Below are positions 47,263 through 56,894 of a stretch of DNA of 64,000 nucleotides, piece after piece. Both the position numbers and the translations under genes were made by a program. Every line of letters begins with the position of its first letter. The stretch's first letter is position 1. The notes below the pieces were generated by a model, which saw only the letters and a list, made by a program, of their open reading frames with translations, had not been told where the DNA came from and ran no database searches. Source of the DNA: SAR92 clade bacterium H921 (GTDB lineage: Bacteria; Pseudomonadota; Gammaproteobacteria; Pseudomonadales; Porticoccaceae); NCBI GenBank assembly GCA_025153755.1, contig JAOALD010000003.1, forward strand, positions 124,001 through 188,000, in the 5' to 3' direction.

Positions 47263-49446
47263 ATGGCAGTATTTTCAGCAAATCCAAGAGCACTTTACGA
47301 CTACCCAAAGTATTGGGCAGAGTGCTTGTTACCGGCACCATTTCTACCCATGACTCGTGCAGAGATGGAGCAATTAGGCTGGGACAGCTGTGATGTAATC
47401 TTGGTTACTGGCGATGCCTATGTAGACCATCCAAGTTTTGGTATGGCGGTGATAGGGCGCGTTTTAGAATCCCAGGGATACCGCGTAGGTATTTTGTCGC
47501 AACCTGATTGGCGAAATATTGAAAGTTTTCGCGAACTGGGTAAGCCAAACCTATATTTTGGTGTCACTGCCGGTAATATGGATTCAATGATCAACCGTTA
47601 CACCGCTGACCGCCGCCTGCGGCATGATGATGCATACACCGCCGGTGACGAAGGCGGTAAGCGTCCGGATCGCGCAGTGACTGTCTATACGCAAAAGTGT
47701 CGTGAAGTCTATTCCGATGTGCCTGTTGTGGTGGGCGGTATTGAAGCTAGTCTGCGCCGCTTGGCTCATTATGATTATTGGTCAGAGTCAGTAAAGCGCT
47801 CAGTACTGATGGACTCGACTGCAGATATATTGCTCTATGGAAATGCCGAGCGAGCTATGGTTGAGCTAACTCACCGAATAGCTAATGGTGAAAACATCAG
47901 AGATATTACAGACCTGCGCGGCAGCGCATTCCTATGCCGCGAGATTCCCATTGGTTGGAACGAAATTGACTCCACTCAAATAGACCAACCGGGCAGGGTA
48001 GAAAAGCACAAGAACCCCTATGTCACCAAATCCCAACCAAGTGACTGCGATGATGCTAAAGATATTCGGATTAAGGCAGATAAGGCGCTGGTTGAGGGAG
48101 AGCAGCCTGAGCAAGCAGATCAGCAGCCGAAACCACTGGCGATAATTCCAGATACGCAGGCGATAAAAACAGACCCAAGCACGACTTATATTCGCATGCC
48201 ATCCTTTGATCAGGTTGTTGCTGATCCAGTGCTCTACGCCCATGCAGACCGTATTTTCCATCGTGAAACTAATCCCGGCAATGCGCGCCCGCTAGTGCAA
48301 AATCAGGGGCGCAATGATATTTGGGTTAATCCGCCACCTATTCCTTTAGAAACAGCAGAGCTGGACTGGGTATTTGAACAACCCTACAAACGAGTACCAC
48401 ATCCATCCTATGGCGAAGCCAAAATACCCGCTTACGATATGATCCGCTTCTCGGTAAATATTATGCGTGGCTGTTTCGGTGGCTGTACATTCTGTTCGAT
48501 TACTGAGCACGAAGGGCGAATTATTCAAAGCCGTTCTGAAAAATCCATTCTTGATGAAGTTGAGAAAATTCGTGATCTAACCCCAGGGTTTACCGGCGTT
48601 ATTTCCGATCTTGGTGGACCAACTGCCAATATGTATCGCCTTAACTGTAAAGATAAAAAGGTGGAACAGACCTGTAGGCGTCCATCGTGCGTGTACCCAA
48701 CGATCTGTAGTAATCTCGAAACAGATCATAAACACACCACCCAGCTGTACCGTAAAACTCGTGAGTTAGAGGGGGTTAAAAAAGTAGTGGTTGCCTCAGG
48801 GTTACGCTATGACTTAGCGGTAAAGGATCCAGAATATGTCAAAGAACTAGTTACTCATCATGTAGGCGGTTATTTAAAAATTGCTCCAGAGCATTCTGAG
48901 GACGGGCCTTTGACCAAGATGATGAAACCGGGCATGGGTACCTATTACGAATTCAAAGAAATGTTTGAACGCTTCTCCAAAGAGGCGGACAAAAAGCAGT
49001 ACCTGATACCTTATTTTATTTCAGCTCATCCAGGCTCAACTAACGAAGACATGATGAGTTTAGGTCTATGGCTGAAGAATAATGATTTCCGAGTTGATCA
49101 GGTACAGAATTTCTACCCTTCACCGATGGCCTCGGCCACAACTATGTATTACACCGAAAAGAACCCCCTAAAACCTCTGGGCCGCAATAATAGTGAAAAG
49201 ATTTTTAGCGCTAAGAGTAAAGAGCAACGAACCTTGCACAAAGCATTTCTGCGCTACCATGATCCAGAAAATTGGCCAATGTTACGCAAGGCCCTAAGAC
49301 GCATGAATCGCGCCGATTTGATTGGAACCGGAGACTCATTTTTAGTGCCAGGGGAGTCTCGCCGTGAAAAAGAGATCAAAAAACGCGAGGCGAAAAAATC
49401 CAAGCCACAATCAAGGTCTTCGCGCTCGACACCACGTCGTCGCTAA
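47263..49446 (+). CDS. ygiQ: YgiQ-family radical SAM protein
   Basis: 727 residues. N-terminal cobalamin-like domain ([35 protein letters not shown]), then the radical SAM core with CFGGCTFC (Cys404, Cys408, Cys411) and the C-terminal extension of this family ending in a basic tail. A hydrophilic linker near residues 245-310 is rich in Lys, Asp and Pro. The biochemical role of YgiQ is not established. It shares the upstream spacer with feoAB and converges with rsmE, overlapping 4 bases. Confidence 0.93.
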   Translation: MAVFSANPRALYDYPKYWAECLLPAPFLPMTRAEMEQLGWDSCDVILVTGDAYVDHPSFGMAVIGRVLESQGYRVGILSQPDWRNIESFRELGKPNLYFGVTAGNMDSMINRYTADRRLRHDDAYTAGDEGGKRPDRAVTVYTQKCREVYSDVPVVVGGIEASLRRLAHYDYWSESVKRSVLMDSTADILLYGNAERAMVELTHRIANGENIRDITDLRGSAFLCREIPIGWNEIDSTQIDQPGRVEKHKNPYVTKSQPSDCDDAKDIRIKADKALVEGEQPEQADQQPKPLAIIPDTQAIKTDPSTTYIRMPSFDQVVADPVLYAHADRIFHRETNPGNARPLVQNQGRNDIWVNPPPIPLETAELDWVFEQPYKRVPHPSYGEAKIPAYDMIRFSVNIMRGCFGGCTFCSITEHEGRIIQSRSEKSILDEVEKIRDLTPGFTGVISDLGGPTANMYRLNCKDKKVEQTCRRPSCVYPTICSNLETDHKHTTQLYRKTRELEGVKKVVVASGLRYDLAVKDPEYVKELVTHHVGGYLKIAPEHSEDGPLTKMMKPGMGTYYEFKEMFERFSKEADKKQYLIPYFISAHPGSTNEDMMSLGLWLKNNDFRVDQVQNFYPSPMASATTMYYTEKNPLKPLGRNNSEKIFSAKSKEQRTLHKAFLRYHDPENWPMLRKALRRMNRADLIGTGDSFLVPGESRREKEIKKREAKKSKPQSRSSRSTPRRR

Positions 49447-50153
49447 GCCGGGAAAAGTCTTGATATAAGAGCTGGTACCGCATTTTCGACACGCAGAATG
49501 CGTGGCCCTAGATGCACAGATTTAAAGCCTTGCTGACTTAGTTTGTCTACTTCATAGGGAATAAAGCCTCCCTCGGGCCCAATTGCCAGGCTGACTGGCT
49601 CTGTGCAATTAATCGGGCATGCCGCCTGTGTGCTCGGGTGCGCGACCAGTGCCTGAGACCCTTCAATAACACCGGCCAGCTCATCTTCGACAAAAGGTTT
49701 AAATAATTTGCGCAGATAAACTTTTGGCATCCGTGTATCTTTGCACTGTTCTAGACCCAAAATAAGTTGCTCTGCAAGGGCATCTGTATCTAATAGTGGT
49801 GTCTGCCAAAAGCTTTTCTCCACTCGATAAGAATTGATTAAATAAAGTTTTTTAACACCCATGGCAGCGATAGTTTGCAGAGTCCTGTGCAGCATCTTAG
49901 GCCGTGGCAACGCTAGTATGATGGTTAGTGGCAGTGGCTCGGGTGGTGGCGTATCCAGCTGGATACTTAGCCTGGCCTGTTTAGTATCTATGCTTTCGAT
50001 TACTCCCTGACCCATCAGACCATCTATTTGTCCCACTCGCACCGAGTCACCGAGTCTGGCTCCTTGAATTTTGAGTAGGTGCTCAAGCTGGCGACCTTCA
50101 ATGGTTGCAAACTTATCTTGGCATTGTGCAGAGTTTAGTAGGAGTAGGTTCAT
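49443..50153 (-). CDS. rsmE: 16S rRNA m3U1498 methyltransferase
   Basis: SPOUT-fold methyltransferase that modifies U1498 in the ribosomal decoding centre. 236 residues: an N-terminal PUA-like domain ([20 protein letters not shown]) and the C-terminal knotted domain with [35 protein letters not shown] and [11 protein letters not shown]. The ATG lies only 14 nt after the 3' CCA of tRNA-Arg on the same strand, with no visible Shine-Dalgarno. Confidence 0.94.
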   Translation of the reverse strand: MNLLLLNSAQCQDKFATIEGRQLEHLLKIQGARLGDSVRVGQIDGLMGQGVIESIDTKQARLSIQLDTPPPEPLPLTIILALPRPKMLHRTLQTIAAMGVKKLYLINSYRVEKSFWQTPLLDTDALAEQLILGLEQCKDTRMPKVYLRKLFKPFVEDELAGVIEGSQALVAHPSTQAACPINCTEPVSLAIGPEGGFIPYEVDKLSQQGFKSVHLGPRILRVENAVPALISRLFPA

Positions 50154-50167
50154 GGCGTGGATTGTAA

Positions 50168-50243
50168 TGGTCTCCCCTTCAGGAGTCGAACCTGAAATTC
50201 AAGCTTAGGAGGCTAGCGTGATATCCAATTTCACCAAGGGGAG
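50168..50243 (-). tRNA. tRNA-Arg (anticodon CCT)
   Basis: 76 nt with encoded CCA. Acceptor CTCCCCT pairs with AGGGGAG. The anticodon arm is CTAGC-CTCCTAA-GCTTG, giving CCT, and contains one T-T mismatch (28-42). The T-arm is TTCAG-GTTCGAC-T-CTGAA type. It reads the rare AGG codon. rsmE follows immediately. Confidence 0.93.
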
Positions 50244-50251
50244 GCTTCTGC

Positions 50252-50257
50252 ATTATA
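50252..50257 (-). promoter_or_regulatory. -10 element for tRNA-Arg
   Basis: A perfect TATAAT on the minus strand ends 8 bases before the tRNA 5' end, so transcription would start at or next to the mature end. No good -35 is visible at 16-18 bp spacing, so only the -10 is claimed. Confidence 0.45.
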
Positions 50258-50334
50258 GCTAATATCTTGCAGCTTCCACACTACTGGAGGCATGTAAAAA
50301 CAGCGTTTTAAGAGTAAATTGCAATCCAGGACTT

Positions 50335-50363
50335 TGATAACTGGCTAAATTAGCTGTATAACG
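50335..50363 (+). promoter_or_regulatory. Promoter for the duplicated-domain lipoprotein
   Basis: TTGATA (50335-50340), a 17-bp spacer and TATAAC (50358-50363): five of six matches in each hexamer. It would give a leader of about 100 nt before the ATG at 50469. Confidence 0.65.
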
Positions 50364-50468
50364 GCAATGTTGTTATGCCAAATTACATAGTTCGGTCTAT
50401 ATAAACGACGAATAAAATGTGTGATAAGTCCTTTTTAACTAAAAAAATAACTATTTAGGAGCTTTAAA

Positions 50469-51290
50469 ATGAAACTATTAACAGGTTTAGCACTGTCAGC
50501 CGCTCTGCTCGCAGGCTGCGCTGATACAGATAAAGGCACAGAAGCAGAGATGACTGCGGCACCAGAGGTAGCGCAAATACCGACGCAGAATTGGTCAGTT
50601 ATAGAATATATGTGGTGTGATAAGGGGGCTGACTTTAACCCTGAGAACTACGCCAAGCTAACCGCCGCATGGAATGCAATTAATGACGCGGATGCTACCC
50701 CCGCCGCAGGTGCATTCACTGTTATGCCTAAGGTAGAAACTGAGCTTTATGACGGGATGTGGGCCACTATGTGGGCTTCGGAAGAGGATCGTGATGCCGG
50801 TTGGCTTGAGTGGGGTGAAAAGCATGCCGAAGCTTTCGGTGCTGAGTTTGATAACACGATGGTATGTAATCCAGACAAGCGCTTCCTGTTCCAAACCTCT
50901 CAGGTTACTGCACCCACTCAGATCTGGAGTGCTGAACAGTTCGAGGTGTCTTATAACTTCTGCTCTTTCAAAGAGGGTAAAACAGTTGAAGATGGGGCAG
51001 TCGCTCAAGCGAGTTTTGCTGATTGGATTGCAGAACAACGCGCGCTAGGCCGCGGTAATAATTACATGTCTTTCGTTTACCAGCCTATGTTTGATCCATC
51101 CACTACTGAAGGCTCTGTAGATAACTATCAGTTTGTGCGTGCAGATTACTGGGCCAGCGCTGAGGAGAAATCCGCGGACATGGCAGCATGGATGGCCGAT
51201 GGCAATGCAGCACGTGAGCAAAGTGATGCTATTTATCAATGCCAGCGTTTTGATTTTGATCTGTATCCAATTAAAGTAGCGGGGCTTTAA
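50469..51290 (+). CDS. Predicted lipoprotein with two related domains
   Basis: 273 residues with a lipoprotein signal (LLAGC, lipidated Cys17) followed by an acidic linker. Two similar halves, about 41-135 and 152-260, share a Trp at the start (NWSVIEYMWC and IWSAEQFEVSYNFC), a Cys at 50/165, a W-A-S-x-E-E motif (MWASEEDRDAGWLEW and YWASAEEKSADMAAW) and a second Cys at 133/258. The halves look like an internal duplication, possibly ferredoxin-like folds with a disulfide each. Function unknown. A strong AGGAG, its own promoter and terminator mark a monocistronic gene. Confidence 0.85.
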   Translation: MKLLTGLALSAALLAGCADTDKGTEAEMTAAPEVAQIPTQNWSVIEYMWCDKGADFNPENYAKLTAAWNAINDADATPAAGAFTVMPKVETELYDGMWATMWASEEDRDAGWLEWGEKHAEAFGAEFDNTMVCNPDKRFLFQTSQVTAPTQIWSAEQFEVSYNFCSFKEGKTVEDGAVAQASFADWIAEQRALGRGNNYMSFVYQPMFDPSTTEGSVDNYQFVRADYWASAEEKSADMAAWMADGNAAREQSDAIYQCQRFDFDLYPIKVAGL

Positions 51291-51332
51291 CAAGCAGGGT
51301 CTCCAAACCCATCGTTATACCTACATTAGAAT

Positions 51333-51358
51333 AAAAGGCTGCTTCGGCAGCCTTTTTT
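51333..51358 (+). terminator. Intrinsic terminator of the lipoprotein gene
   Basis: AAAAGGCTGC (51333-51342), TTCG tetraloop, GCAGCCTTTT (51347-51356) and further T. A perfect stem with a stable UUCG loop, 42 bases after the stop codon. Confidence 0.93.
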
Positions 51359-51437
51359 AATGTGTCTGAATAGTCTGGATGACGAGATGCTGCTATGGGT
51401 GTATCGTATAGGAAACATATGAAAGTAATGGGGCACT

Positions 51438-54400
51438 ATGCCAAACTTGAATGTTCTCCTATTAGCTCTTGTAGCAACCTTGCTGTCGGCCTGCGGGGGC
51501 GGTTCTTCGGCACCAAATACGCCGCCAACCTATAGCGGAAGCAGTAGTTTCAATGTTTTAGAAGGGCAGCAATCGGTCACCCGATTGGTGTTTACCGATC
51601 CTGAGGGTAGGCCAGTAACTCAGACCTTAAGTGGCGGTACCGACCAGAGTGCTCTGAGCCTGACCAGTAGTGGAGTACTATCTTTCAACAGCATCACGAA
51701 CTTTGAATCACCAACAGATTCTAACGGTGACAATAGCTATCAGATTTTGGTAACTGCCTCAGATAGTGTTAACGAAGTAAGTAGAACAATCACCATACAG
51801 GTAGTCAATGCGCTGGAAGGGCGCGTTAGTTACGGGCCTATGTCTGGCAGTTCGGTTTTTATAGATACTAATGACAATTTTGCCTTAGATGCTGATGAAT
51901 CTCGAGTAAGCACAGATGCCGATGGCTTTTTTGTTATTGAGGACTCGCCAGTCCAATGCGCTCAAGATCAGGTTTGTACCACAGATCTAGTCGTCTTAGG
52001 CGGTGTAAACAGCGCTACCGATATTGAGTTAGAGGGGCTAGTGTTGTCTGGCCAAAGTCTTCAAAACCAAAATTTTAACCTGGGCCCATTAACTACATTG
52101 TTTACGCGAACTAGCGATGAGGCACTACTTTTACAGGCCCTTGACTTAGATCTTGGAGCTGGTGAACTAAGCTCCATTAACCCAAGAGAAGCAGCGCAGC
52201 AGGGTAGTGAGATCGGCGCGCAACTGATGCGTAAGGATCAGCAAATTGTGACTTTGCTACAGTCATTACAAAGCCTTACAGCAGGCAATCCAGAGCTGAG
52301 TACTGGTGTTGTCGTCCGCACGCTAGTATCGGAAGTGGTCGACTATGCCGAAGCCAATTTTGCCGATCAGGGGCTGACAATCGATTTAGCCGACCAGGAG
52401 CAGATACATCAAATACTGACCGCTACTTTGATTGAGTTAGGCCTTCAAAATTCGGAGCAAGTAGAGCAACCTAATGCGGTGGCTCCGTCTATCACTGAGG
52501 CGGTCTCTGAATCTGTGGCGCTAATAAATATTATTTTTGATGATGACCTTCTTGATCTGACTACTGATGCTGCTACCGAAATTTTAAAAGTGGCCCAGAC
52601 TGACCTACAACTAGCTATTAATGATCTGTCTACCGGGGTCACACAGCGGTCTGAGTTTGCTCAAGCTTCCTCGACGGAAACGCTGTTTGGCGATATAACC
52701 TTACCGGAGGGCTTTCCTGACCTAGATGAGGACGGGATTGCTGATATTGTCGATAATGACGACGATGGTGATGGGGTCAATGATCTATATGATGGCTTTC
52801 CCAGAGACAGCACAGAAACTCTAGATACAGACAGCGATGGTATCGGTAACGTGGCTGATCTTGATGATGATAATGACTTAGTACCTGATGACCGCGACCC
52901 ATATCCTCTCGATGACACACTGACCCCGCCAACGGCCGCCTTAACGGCTGATCTACTGAGTGGAACTGCTCCTCTAACCGTAGTTTTTGATGCCAGCGAG
53001 AGTATTGCTGGTTATCTTAATGACAGTATTACTCTGTACGCGTGGAATTTTGATGACGGTGTCATGGCTAATGGTTCCTTAGTGGAACATGTGTTCGCGA
53101 GTGCCGGCAGCTATGAAGTTGAGTTGACCGTAACGAACAGCGACAACCTTACCGATACCGCACAGATATCGATAAGTGCAAGTGCTCTTAACGATCGTTA
53201 TTCGGTGTCCGGTAGTGTGGCGATAAGTGCATCGCTGTCTGTAGACAGCGATGTAAACGACTTAATCTCGCTACCTGTGCCCAACAATAGGTTAGCAGAT
53301 GCTCAGCTGGTCTCTAACCCGGCAACAGTCTCAGGATACGCTAATGCTCCAGGTTTTGGTGCGCCGGGCAACTCAGGTGACGCCGGAGATATTGAAGATA
53401 TTTACGAAATTAGCGCCCTTGGTGGCGAAGTTATCAATCTAAATATGTCTGATCCCAACCAAACCGATCTTGATCTTGAGGTATTTGACAGCAATGGTAA
53501 TTTCGTTGATGGGTCCTACGGCATCACACGGTTTGAAAGTATTAAATTACCCTCGGTACCCGGTACCTATTATGTGTCTGTCTATGTCTATTACGAAGGG
53601 GCAAGCACCTACCTACTGACCATTGGCCAGGATACCAGCTTGGCAAGTTCTGGCTGGTCCACAGCCGATGATTTTGCGATTGGCGATATTATTGTTAAAG
53701 AAAAACCTAATGCACGGCGCACAGTTAATAGCTACATGGCAACGCAAAAACGCCCATTGAAACTGCGTCAGAGCGGATCATCGAAGGCCGTTTTATATCA
53801 GTATGGCCGATCGATCTCTGGTTTTTCCACAACTACTAAAACCTTTAGTCAGGCTGCTGTCAGTAACAAACGCCTCAAAGCTCAAACATTGCTGGCTATC
53901 AAAGAAATTGCCCGGCAGCCCTCAGTAGCCTATGCCGAACCAAACTATAGATATACACGTCAGATAACAGAACCAAATGACGAACGCTACGCTTTACAAT
54001 GGCACTATCCCAAGATAAAACTGCATGAAGCCTGGGATGTTTCTACCGGTAGTTCGGAAATAAAAGTAGCGGTGATAGATACCGGTGTATTCGAGGCCCA
54101 TCCAGATTTAGCTGGTCGGCTGTCAGATGACGGTTATGATTTTATTAATGATATTACCAATGCCGGAGATGGAGACGGTATAGATAGCGATGGCAATGAC
54201 CCAGGCGATGGCCGCGACAATGAACTGTGCGGCAATGATTCTTTCAGCTCCTCAAGTTTTCACGGTACCCATGTTGCAGGCACCATTGGCGCAACGACTG
54301 ACAATGGTCTGGGCGTTGCAGGTGTAACCTGGGCCACAGAAATTATGAATCTGAGAGTGCTTGGTTGTGATGGTGGTTACAGTTTTGATATTGCAAATGC

Positions 54401-55655
54401 CATACGCTACGCGGCGGGTTTAGAAAATCAGTCAGGTATTATTGTGAGTGATCCCGCGGATATCGCCAATATGAGCCTTGGTAGTCCCAGTCGCAGCAAT
54501 ACCATGGCCAACGCTATAGCCGAAGCTAGATCTGCGGGTATGATTATTATTGCTGCGGCCGGCAATTCATCTTCCTCCAGCCCCTCTTATCCAGCAGGCT
54601 ACGATGGCGTAGTTTCAGTGTCCGCGACCAACAGCACAGATGGATTGGCAGACTATTCCAATTATGGAAGCAACGTCGATATTGCTGCTCCGGGCGGTGA
54701 ATATGGAGATCTTGATGGTGATGGCTACGAGGATCTAGTGTTCAGTACCCTAGCCAGATATGAAGATGGCGTTATTGCTCCCACCATTGCAGGCTATCAG
54801 GGCACCTCTATGGCGGCTCCCCATATGGCCGGGGTAGTGGCATTGATTAAAAGCATCTATACCGATCTCAACCCGGAGGATCTGGATTCAATTATTATCA
54901 GTGGCAATATCAGTATTGATCTAGGTAATTTAGGGCGAGATGATGACTATGGCTACGGCCGAATAGATGCACTAAAAGCCGTTAACTTTGCCAATCTGCT
55001 TGCCAACGGTACGCCCGTTCCCGTAACACCAATATTGAGTTTCAGTAATTCTTACCTAAATTATGGTCGGCTTATCGAAAATAATGAGGTGAATGTCTTC
55101 AATAGCGGTAATGGTGAACTTGAAATTACCAGTACAACGCCTTCGGACCCCTTTGTCTCTGTCGCAGGCCCTCAGAGCGATAATGGTTTGGGCACCTACA
55201 CCATCAGTATTGATCGATCGGGTCTTGCAACTGGCGTGTATTCCGGCAATGTAACCTTTAATTCAAATGCTGGAGATGCTGTAGTCTCTGTTGTTTTTGA
55301 AGTCCGTGATCCAAGCTCATCAGACACAGGAAATGCGGGAGTTATTTATATTATATTGGTCGATACAACTTCAGGTGAGACCTCTAGCGCGAATATAGTT
55401 CCTGCTGCTGTAAATGGCTTCTATAACTTTAGTTTTACTGATACTCCAGGAATTTATAATGTGGTCGCCGGATCAGACCTCAACAACAATGGCTTTATTT
55501 GTGATCCAGGCGAAGCTTGTGGTGTCTATCCTCTGCCAGACTCACCAATGAATCTAGTGCTAGATCGAAATTTAAGTAATATAGATTTTGGTCTTACTTT
55601 TAGAATCCCTTCAGATGCAAATAGGGCGGTGAGCATACCCGGCAAGACTGAGTAG
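51438..55655 (+). CDS. Multidomain subtilisin-like (S8) protease lipoprotein
   Basis: 1405 residues. A lipoprotein signal (LLSAC, Cys19) with GGGSS linker suggests outer-membrane anchoring. In order: cadherin-like stretch (about 35-125), a region with FIDTNDNFALDADE, a helical region (about 220-415), an Asp-rich thrombospondin-3-like calcium segment (428-490), a PKD domain (about 500-580, YAWNFDDG), a prepeptidase C-like domain (about 645-735), an I9-like propeptide stretch (about 760-850) and the S8 domain with Asp881 (VIDTG), His942 (HGTHVAG) and Ser1124 (GTSMAAPHMAG). A C-terminal beta-rich region of about 200 residues follows. Probably a secreted or surface protease for protein degradation. 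GGGG lies before the ATG. Confidence 0.92.
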   Translation: MPNLNVLLLALVATLLSACGGGSSAPNTPPTYSGSSSFNVLEGQQSVTRLVFTDPEGRPVTQTLSGGTDQSALSLTSSGVLSFNSITNFESPTDSNGDNSYQILVTASDSVNEVSRTITIQVVNALEGRVSYGPMSGSSVFIDTNDNFALDADESRVSTDADGFFVIEDSPVQCAQDQVCTTDLVVLGGVNSATDIELEGLVLSGQSLQNQNFNLGPLTTLFTRTSDEALLLQALDLDLGAGELSSINPREAAQQGSEIGAQLMRKDQQIVTLLQSLQSLTAGNPELSTGVVVRTLVSEVVDYAEANFADQGLTIDLADQEQIHQILTATLIELGLQNSEQVEQPNAVAPSITEAVSESVALINIIFDDDLLDLTTDAATEILKVAQTDLQLAINDLSTGVTQRSEFAQASSTETLFGDITLPEGFPDLDEDGIADIVDNDDDGDGVNDLYDGFPRDSTETLDTDSDGIGNVADLDDDNDLVPDDRDPYPLDDTLTPPTAALTADLLSGTAPLTVVFDASESIAGYLNDSITLYAWNFDDGVMANGSLVEHVFASAGSYEVELTVTNSDNLTDTAQISISASALNDRYSVSGSVAISASLSVDSDVNDLISLPVPNNRLADAQLVSNPATVSGYANAPGFGAPGNSGDAGDIEDIYEISALGGEVINLNMSDPNQTDLDLEVFDSNGNFVDGSYGITRFESIKLPSVPGTYYVSVYVYYEGASTYLLTIGQDTSLASSGWSTADDFAIGDIIVKEKPNARRTVNSYMATQKRPLKLRQSGSSKAVLYQYGRSISGFSTTTKTFSQAAVSNKRLKAQTLLAIKEIARQPSVAYAEPNYRYTRQITEPNDERYALQWHYPKIKLHEAWDVSTGSSEIKVAVIDTGVFEAHPDLAGRLSDDGYDFINDITNAGDGDGIDSDGNDPGDGRDNELCGNDSFSSSSFHGTHVAGTIGATTDNGLGVAGVTWATEIMNLRVLGCDGGYSFDIANAIRYAAGLENQSGIIVSDPADIANMSLGSPSRSNTMANAIAEARSAGMIIIAAAGNSSSSSPSYPAGYDGVVSVSATNSTDGLADYSNYGSNVDIAAPGGEYGDLDGDGYEDLVFSTLARYEDGVIAPTIAGYQGTSMAAPHMAGVVALIKSIYTDLNPEDLDSIIISGNISIDLGNLGRDDDYGYGRIDALKAVNFANLLANGTPVPVTPILSFSNSYLNYGRLIENNEVNVFNSGNGELEITSTTPSDPFVSVAGPQSDNGLGTYTISIDRSGLATGVYSGNVTFNSNAGDAVVSVVFEVRDPSSSDTGNAGVIYIILVDTTSGETSSANIVPAAVNGFYNFSFTDTPGIYNVVAGSDLNNNGFICDPGEACGVYPLPDSPMNLVLDRNLSNIDFGLTFRIPSDANRAVSIPGKTE

Positions 55656-55721
55656 TTAGAAAGCTTTATCACCGAAATATAATCTGAGGCAGTTCTAGTG
55701 TCGCTAATGGTGGAAACAAAT

Positions 55722-56318
55722 TTATATATTTGGAGCAGTCTCTGTGAACGGCGCCCAGTCACGGATTCCGCCTAGGAAACGTTCGAGACTTTCCAGTCCC
55801 GAAATGTCGATTGTTCCCCGATAAATAGCCCAATCCAACAGGCAGGCTAGGCGAATTTCTCCGTCATTATATGGTTGCGCATGCGATAACTTGAAATCGT
55901 TTAGCCCTTGGATGCCGCTACCGATTCTCGCTTGCTGAGATTCAAAATACGATCGTGGGCTGAACCCAATTGTTGAAGGACCGCTGGCAATAGCTTCAAG
56001 GTCTGCGCTATTTGCTACATTCATCAAAAAAACATTAACCGCGGTATCTAACACAGATGTTGAAAGTGCAAATAATTCATGATCCGTAATTTTTTCTAGA
56101 AACGGTTGCCCCGCCTTTTCCCTGATATAACGCACAATGACTGATGAATCAGTCAAAATAAGCTCCCCATCGGTTAGGAATGGAACCCGCCTAGTTGGTG
56201 ACTTGATGATTGTTTCCGAGGTAACCTGTTCTAATTGCCACTGCAGCCCTGACTCGGCCAAAGCAATCCGTGCATGCCTGACATAGGGCGAAGTCCGTAC
56301 ACCATAAAGTTTTATCAT
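55722..56318 (-). CDS. Glutathione S-transferase family protein
   Basis: 198 residues. N-terminal thioredoxin-like domain beginning IKLYGVRTSPYVRHARIAL, with the glutathione-binding RRVPFLTDGE and LTDSSVIVRYI; a helical C-terminal domain follows. The SPYVR form resembles GSTs that use Ser or Cys for activation. Substrate unknown. It converges with the protease gene, 66 bases apart, with no clear terminator between. Confidence 0.9.
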   Translation of the reverse strand: MIKLYGVRTSPYVRHARIALAESGLQWQLEQVTSETIIKSPTRRVPFLTDGELILTDSSVIVRYIREKAGQPFLEKITDHELFALSTSVLDTAVNVFLMNVANSADLEAIASGPSTIGFSPRSYFESQQARIGSGIQGLNDFKLSHAQPYNDGEIRLACLLDWAIYRGTIDISGLESLERFLGGIRDWAPFTETAPNI

Positions 56319-56725
56319 AGTTGTGAACCCAGTTGCAGTAGTGTTGCAAGCAGGTCAAAAGGGGAATGCTCTTTCATATTGTCATCATCTATTTGGGGAG
56401 GGTTATGTCAGCCATGTAGGATCTGACCATCAAGCATCAAGTAAATACAACAAGTATTGAGCTAGCAACTACGCAAATTACCAGTGTTAAAGATACGCAT
56501 AGCAGTCGAAGGGTTATAGCGGGAGCGTCACGCCTGCCTCTAGAGTCTTTCCCTGTGAGTACTTTGGTTGCCGCGAAACCGCTTTTTTTATGCAGGTGGG
56601 TTAGGAATTGTTGATTTCAATACTCACTGAAACCACATGCTATGCATCGCAGTGCCTTACGTCTCATCTGAAAATGATCGTATTTTCTAAGACCTGCAAG
56701 ACGTCTTGCATAACCAATATGGCAC
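56319..56725. other. Intergenic region between the GST gene and tRNA-Ser
   Basis: About 400 bases without a supportable gene. It should hold the promoter of the GST gene on the minus strand, though none close to consensus was seen. A 16-bp perfect palindrome TGCAAGACGTCTTGCA lies at 56695-56710. Confidence 0.5.
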
Positions 56726-56757
56726 AAAAAAGGCCCCTAGTTATAGGGGCCTTTTCT
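56726..56757 (-). terminator. Terminator of tRNA-Ser
   Basis: On the minus strand AAAAGGCCCCTA and TAGGGGCCTTTT (plus coordinates 56728-56739 and 56744-56755) form a 12-bp stem with a 4-nt loop, followed by a T-run. It begins 6 bases after the tRNA 3' end. Confidence 0.9.
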
Positions 56758-56761
56758 TATA

Positions 56762-56852
56762 TGGCGGTGGGATAGGGATTCGAACCCTAGATACGCTATT
56801 AACGTATGCCAGTTTTCAAGACTGGTGCATTCAACCGCTCTGCCATCCCACC
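56762..56852 (-). tRNA. tRNA-Ser (anticodon TGA)
   Basis: 91 nt with encoded CCA and a long variable arm (CATACGTTAATAGCGTAT region), as in class II tRNAs. Acceptor GGTGGGA/TCCCACC; anticodon arm CCAGT-CTTGAAA-ACTGG. It lies 49 bases downstream of rne on the same strand. Confidence 0.97.
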
Positions 56853-56857
56853 TTAAC

Positions 56858-56881
56858 AAGGCGCTGATTATACAGCGCCTT
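56858..56881 (-). terminator. Hairpin after rne
   Basis: AAGGCGCTG (56858-56866) and CAGCGCCTT (56873-56881) form a 9-bp stem around ATTATA. On the rne strand it lies 20 bases after the stop codon, with a weak T-tail (CTTGTT). On the plus strand the tail is TTTTAT. Termination of rne is probably partial. Confidence 0.6.
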
Positions 56882-56894
56882 TTATCACTGACAA
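56867..56894 (-). promoter_or_regulatory. Promoter of tRNA-Ser overlapping the rne hairpin
   Basis: On the minus strand TTGTCA (plus 56889-56894), a 16-bp spacer and a perfect TATAAT (plus 56867-56872), which is the loop of the hairpin just downstream of rne. The start would fall about 7 nt before the mature tRNA. Confidence 0.65.

Noticed and set aside
52719-52910. GAT-rich repetitive DNA resembling a tandem repeat
   Set aside because: Explained by the Asp-rich calcium-binding segment of the S8 protease; not a separate repeat element.
56695-56710. 16-bp perfect palindrome TGCAAGACGTCTTGCA
   Set aside because: About one such palindrome is expected by chance in 64 kb, and nothing nearby suggests a regulated promoter.
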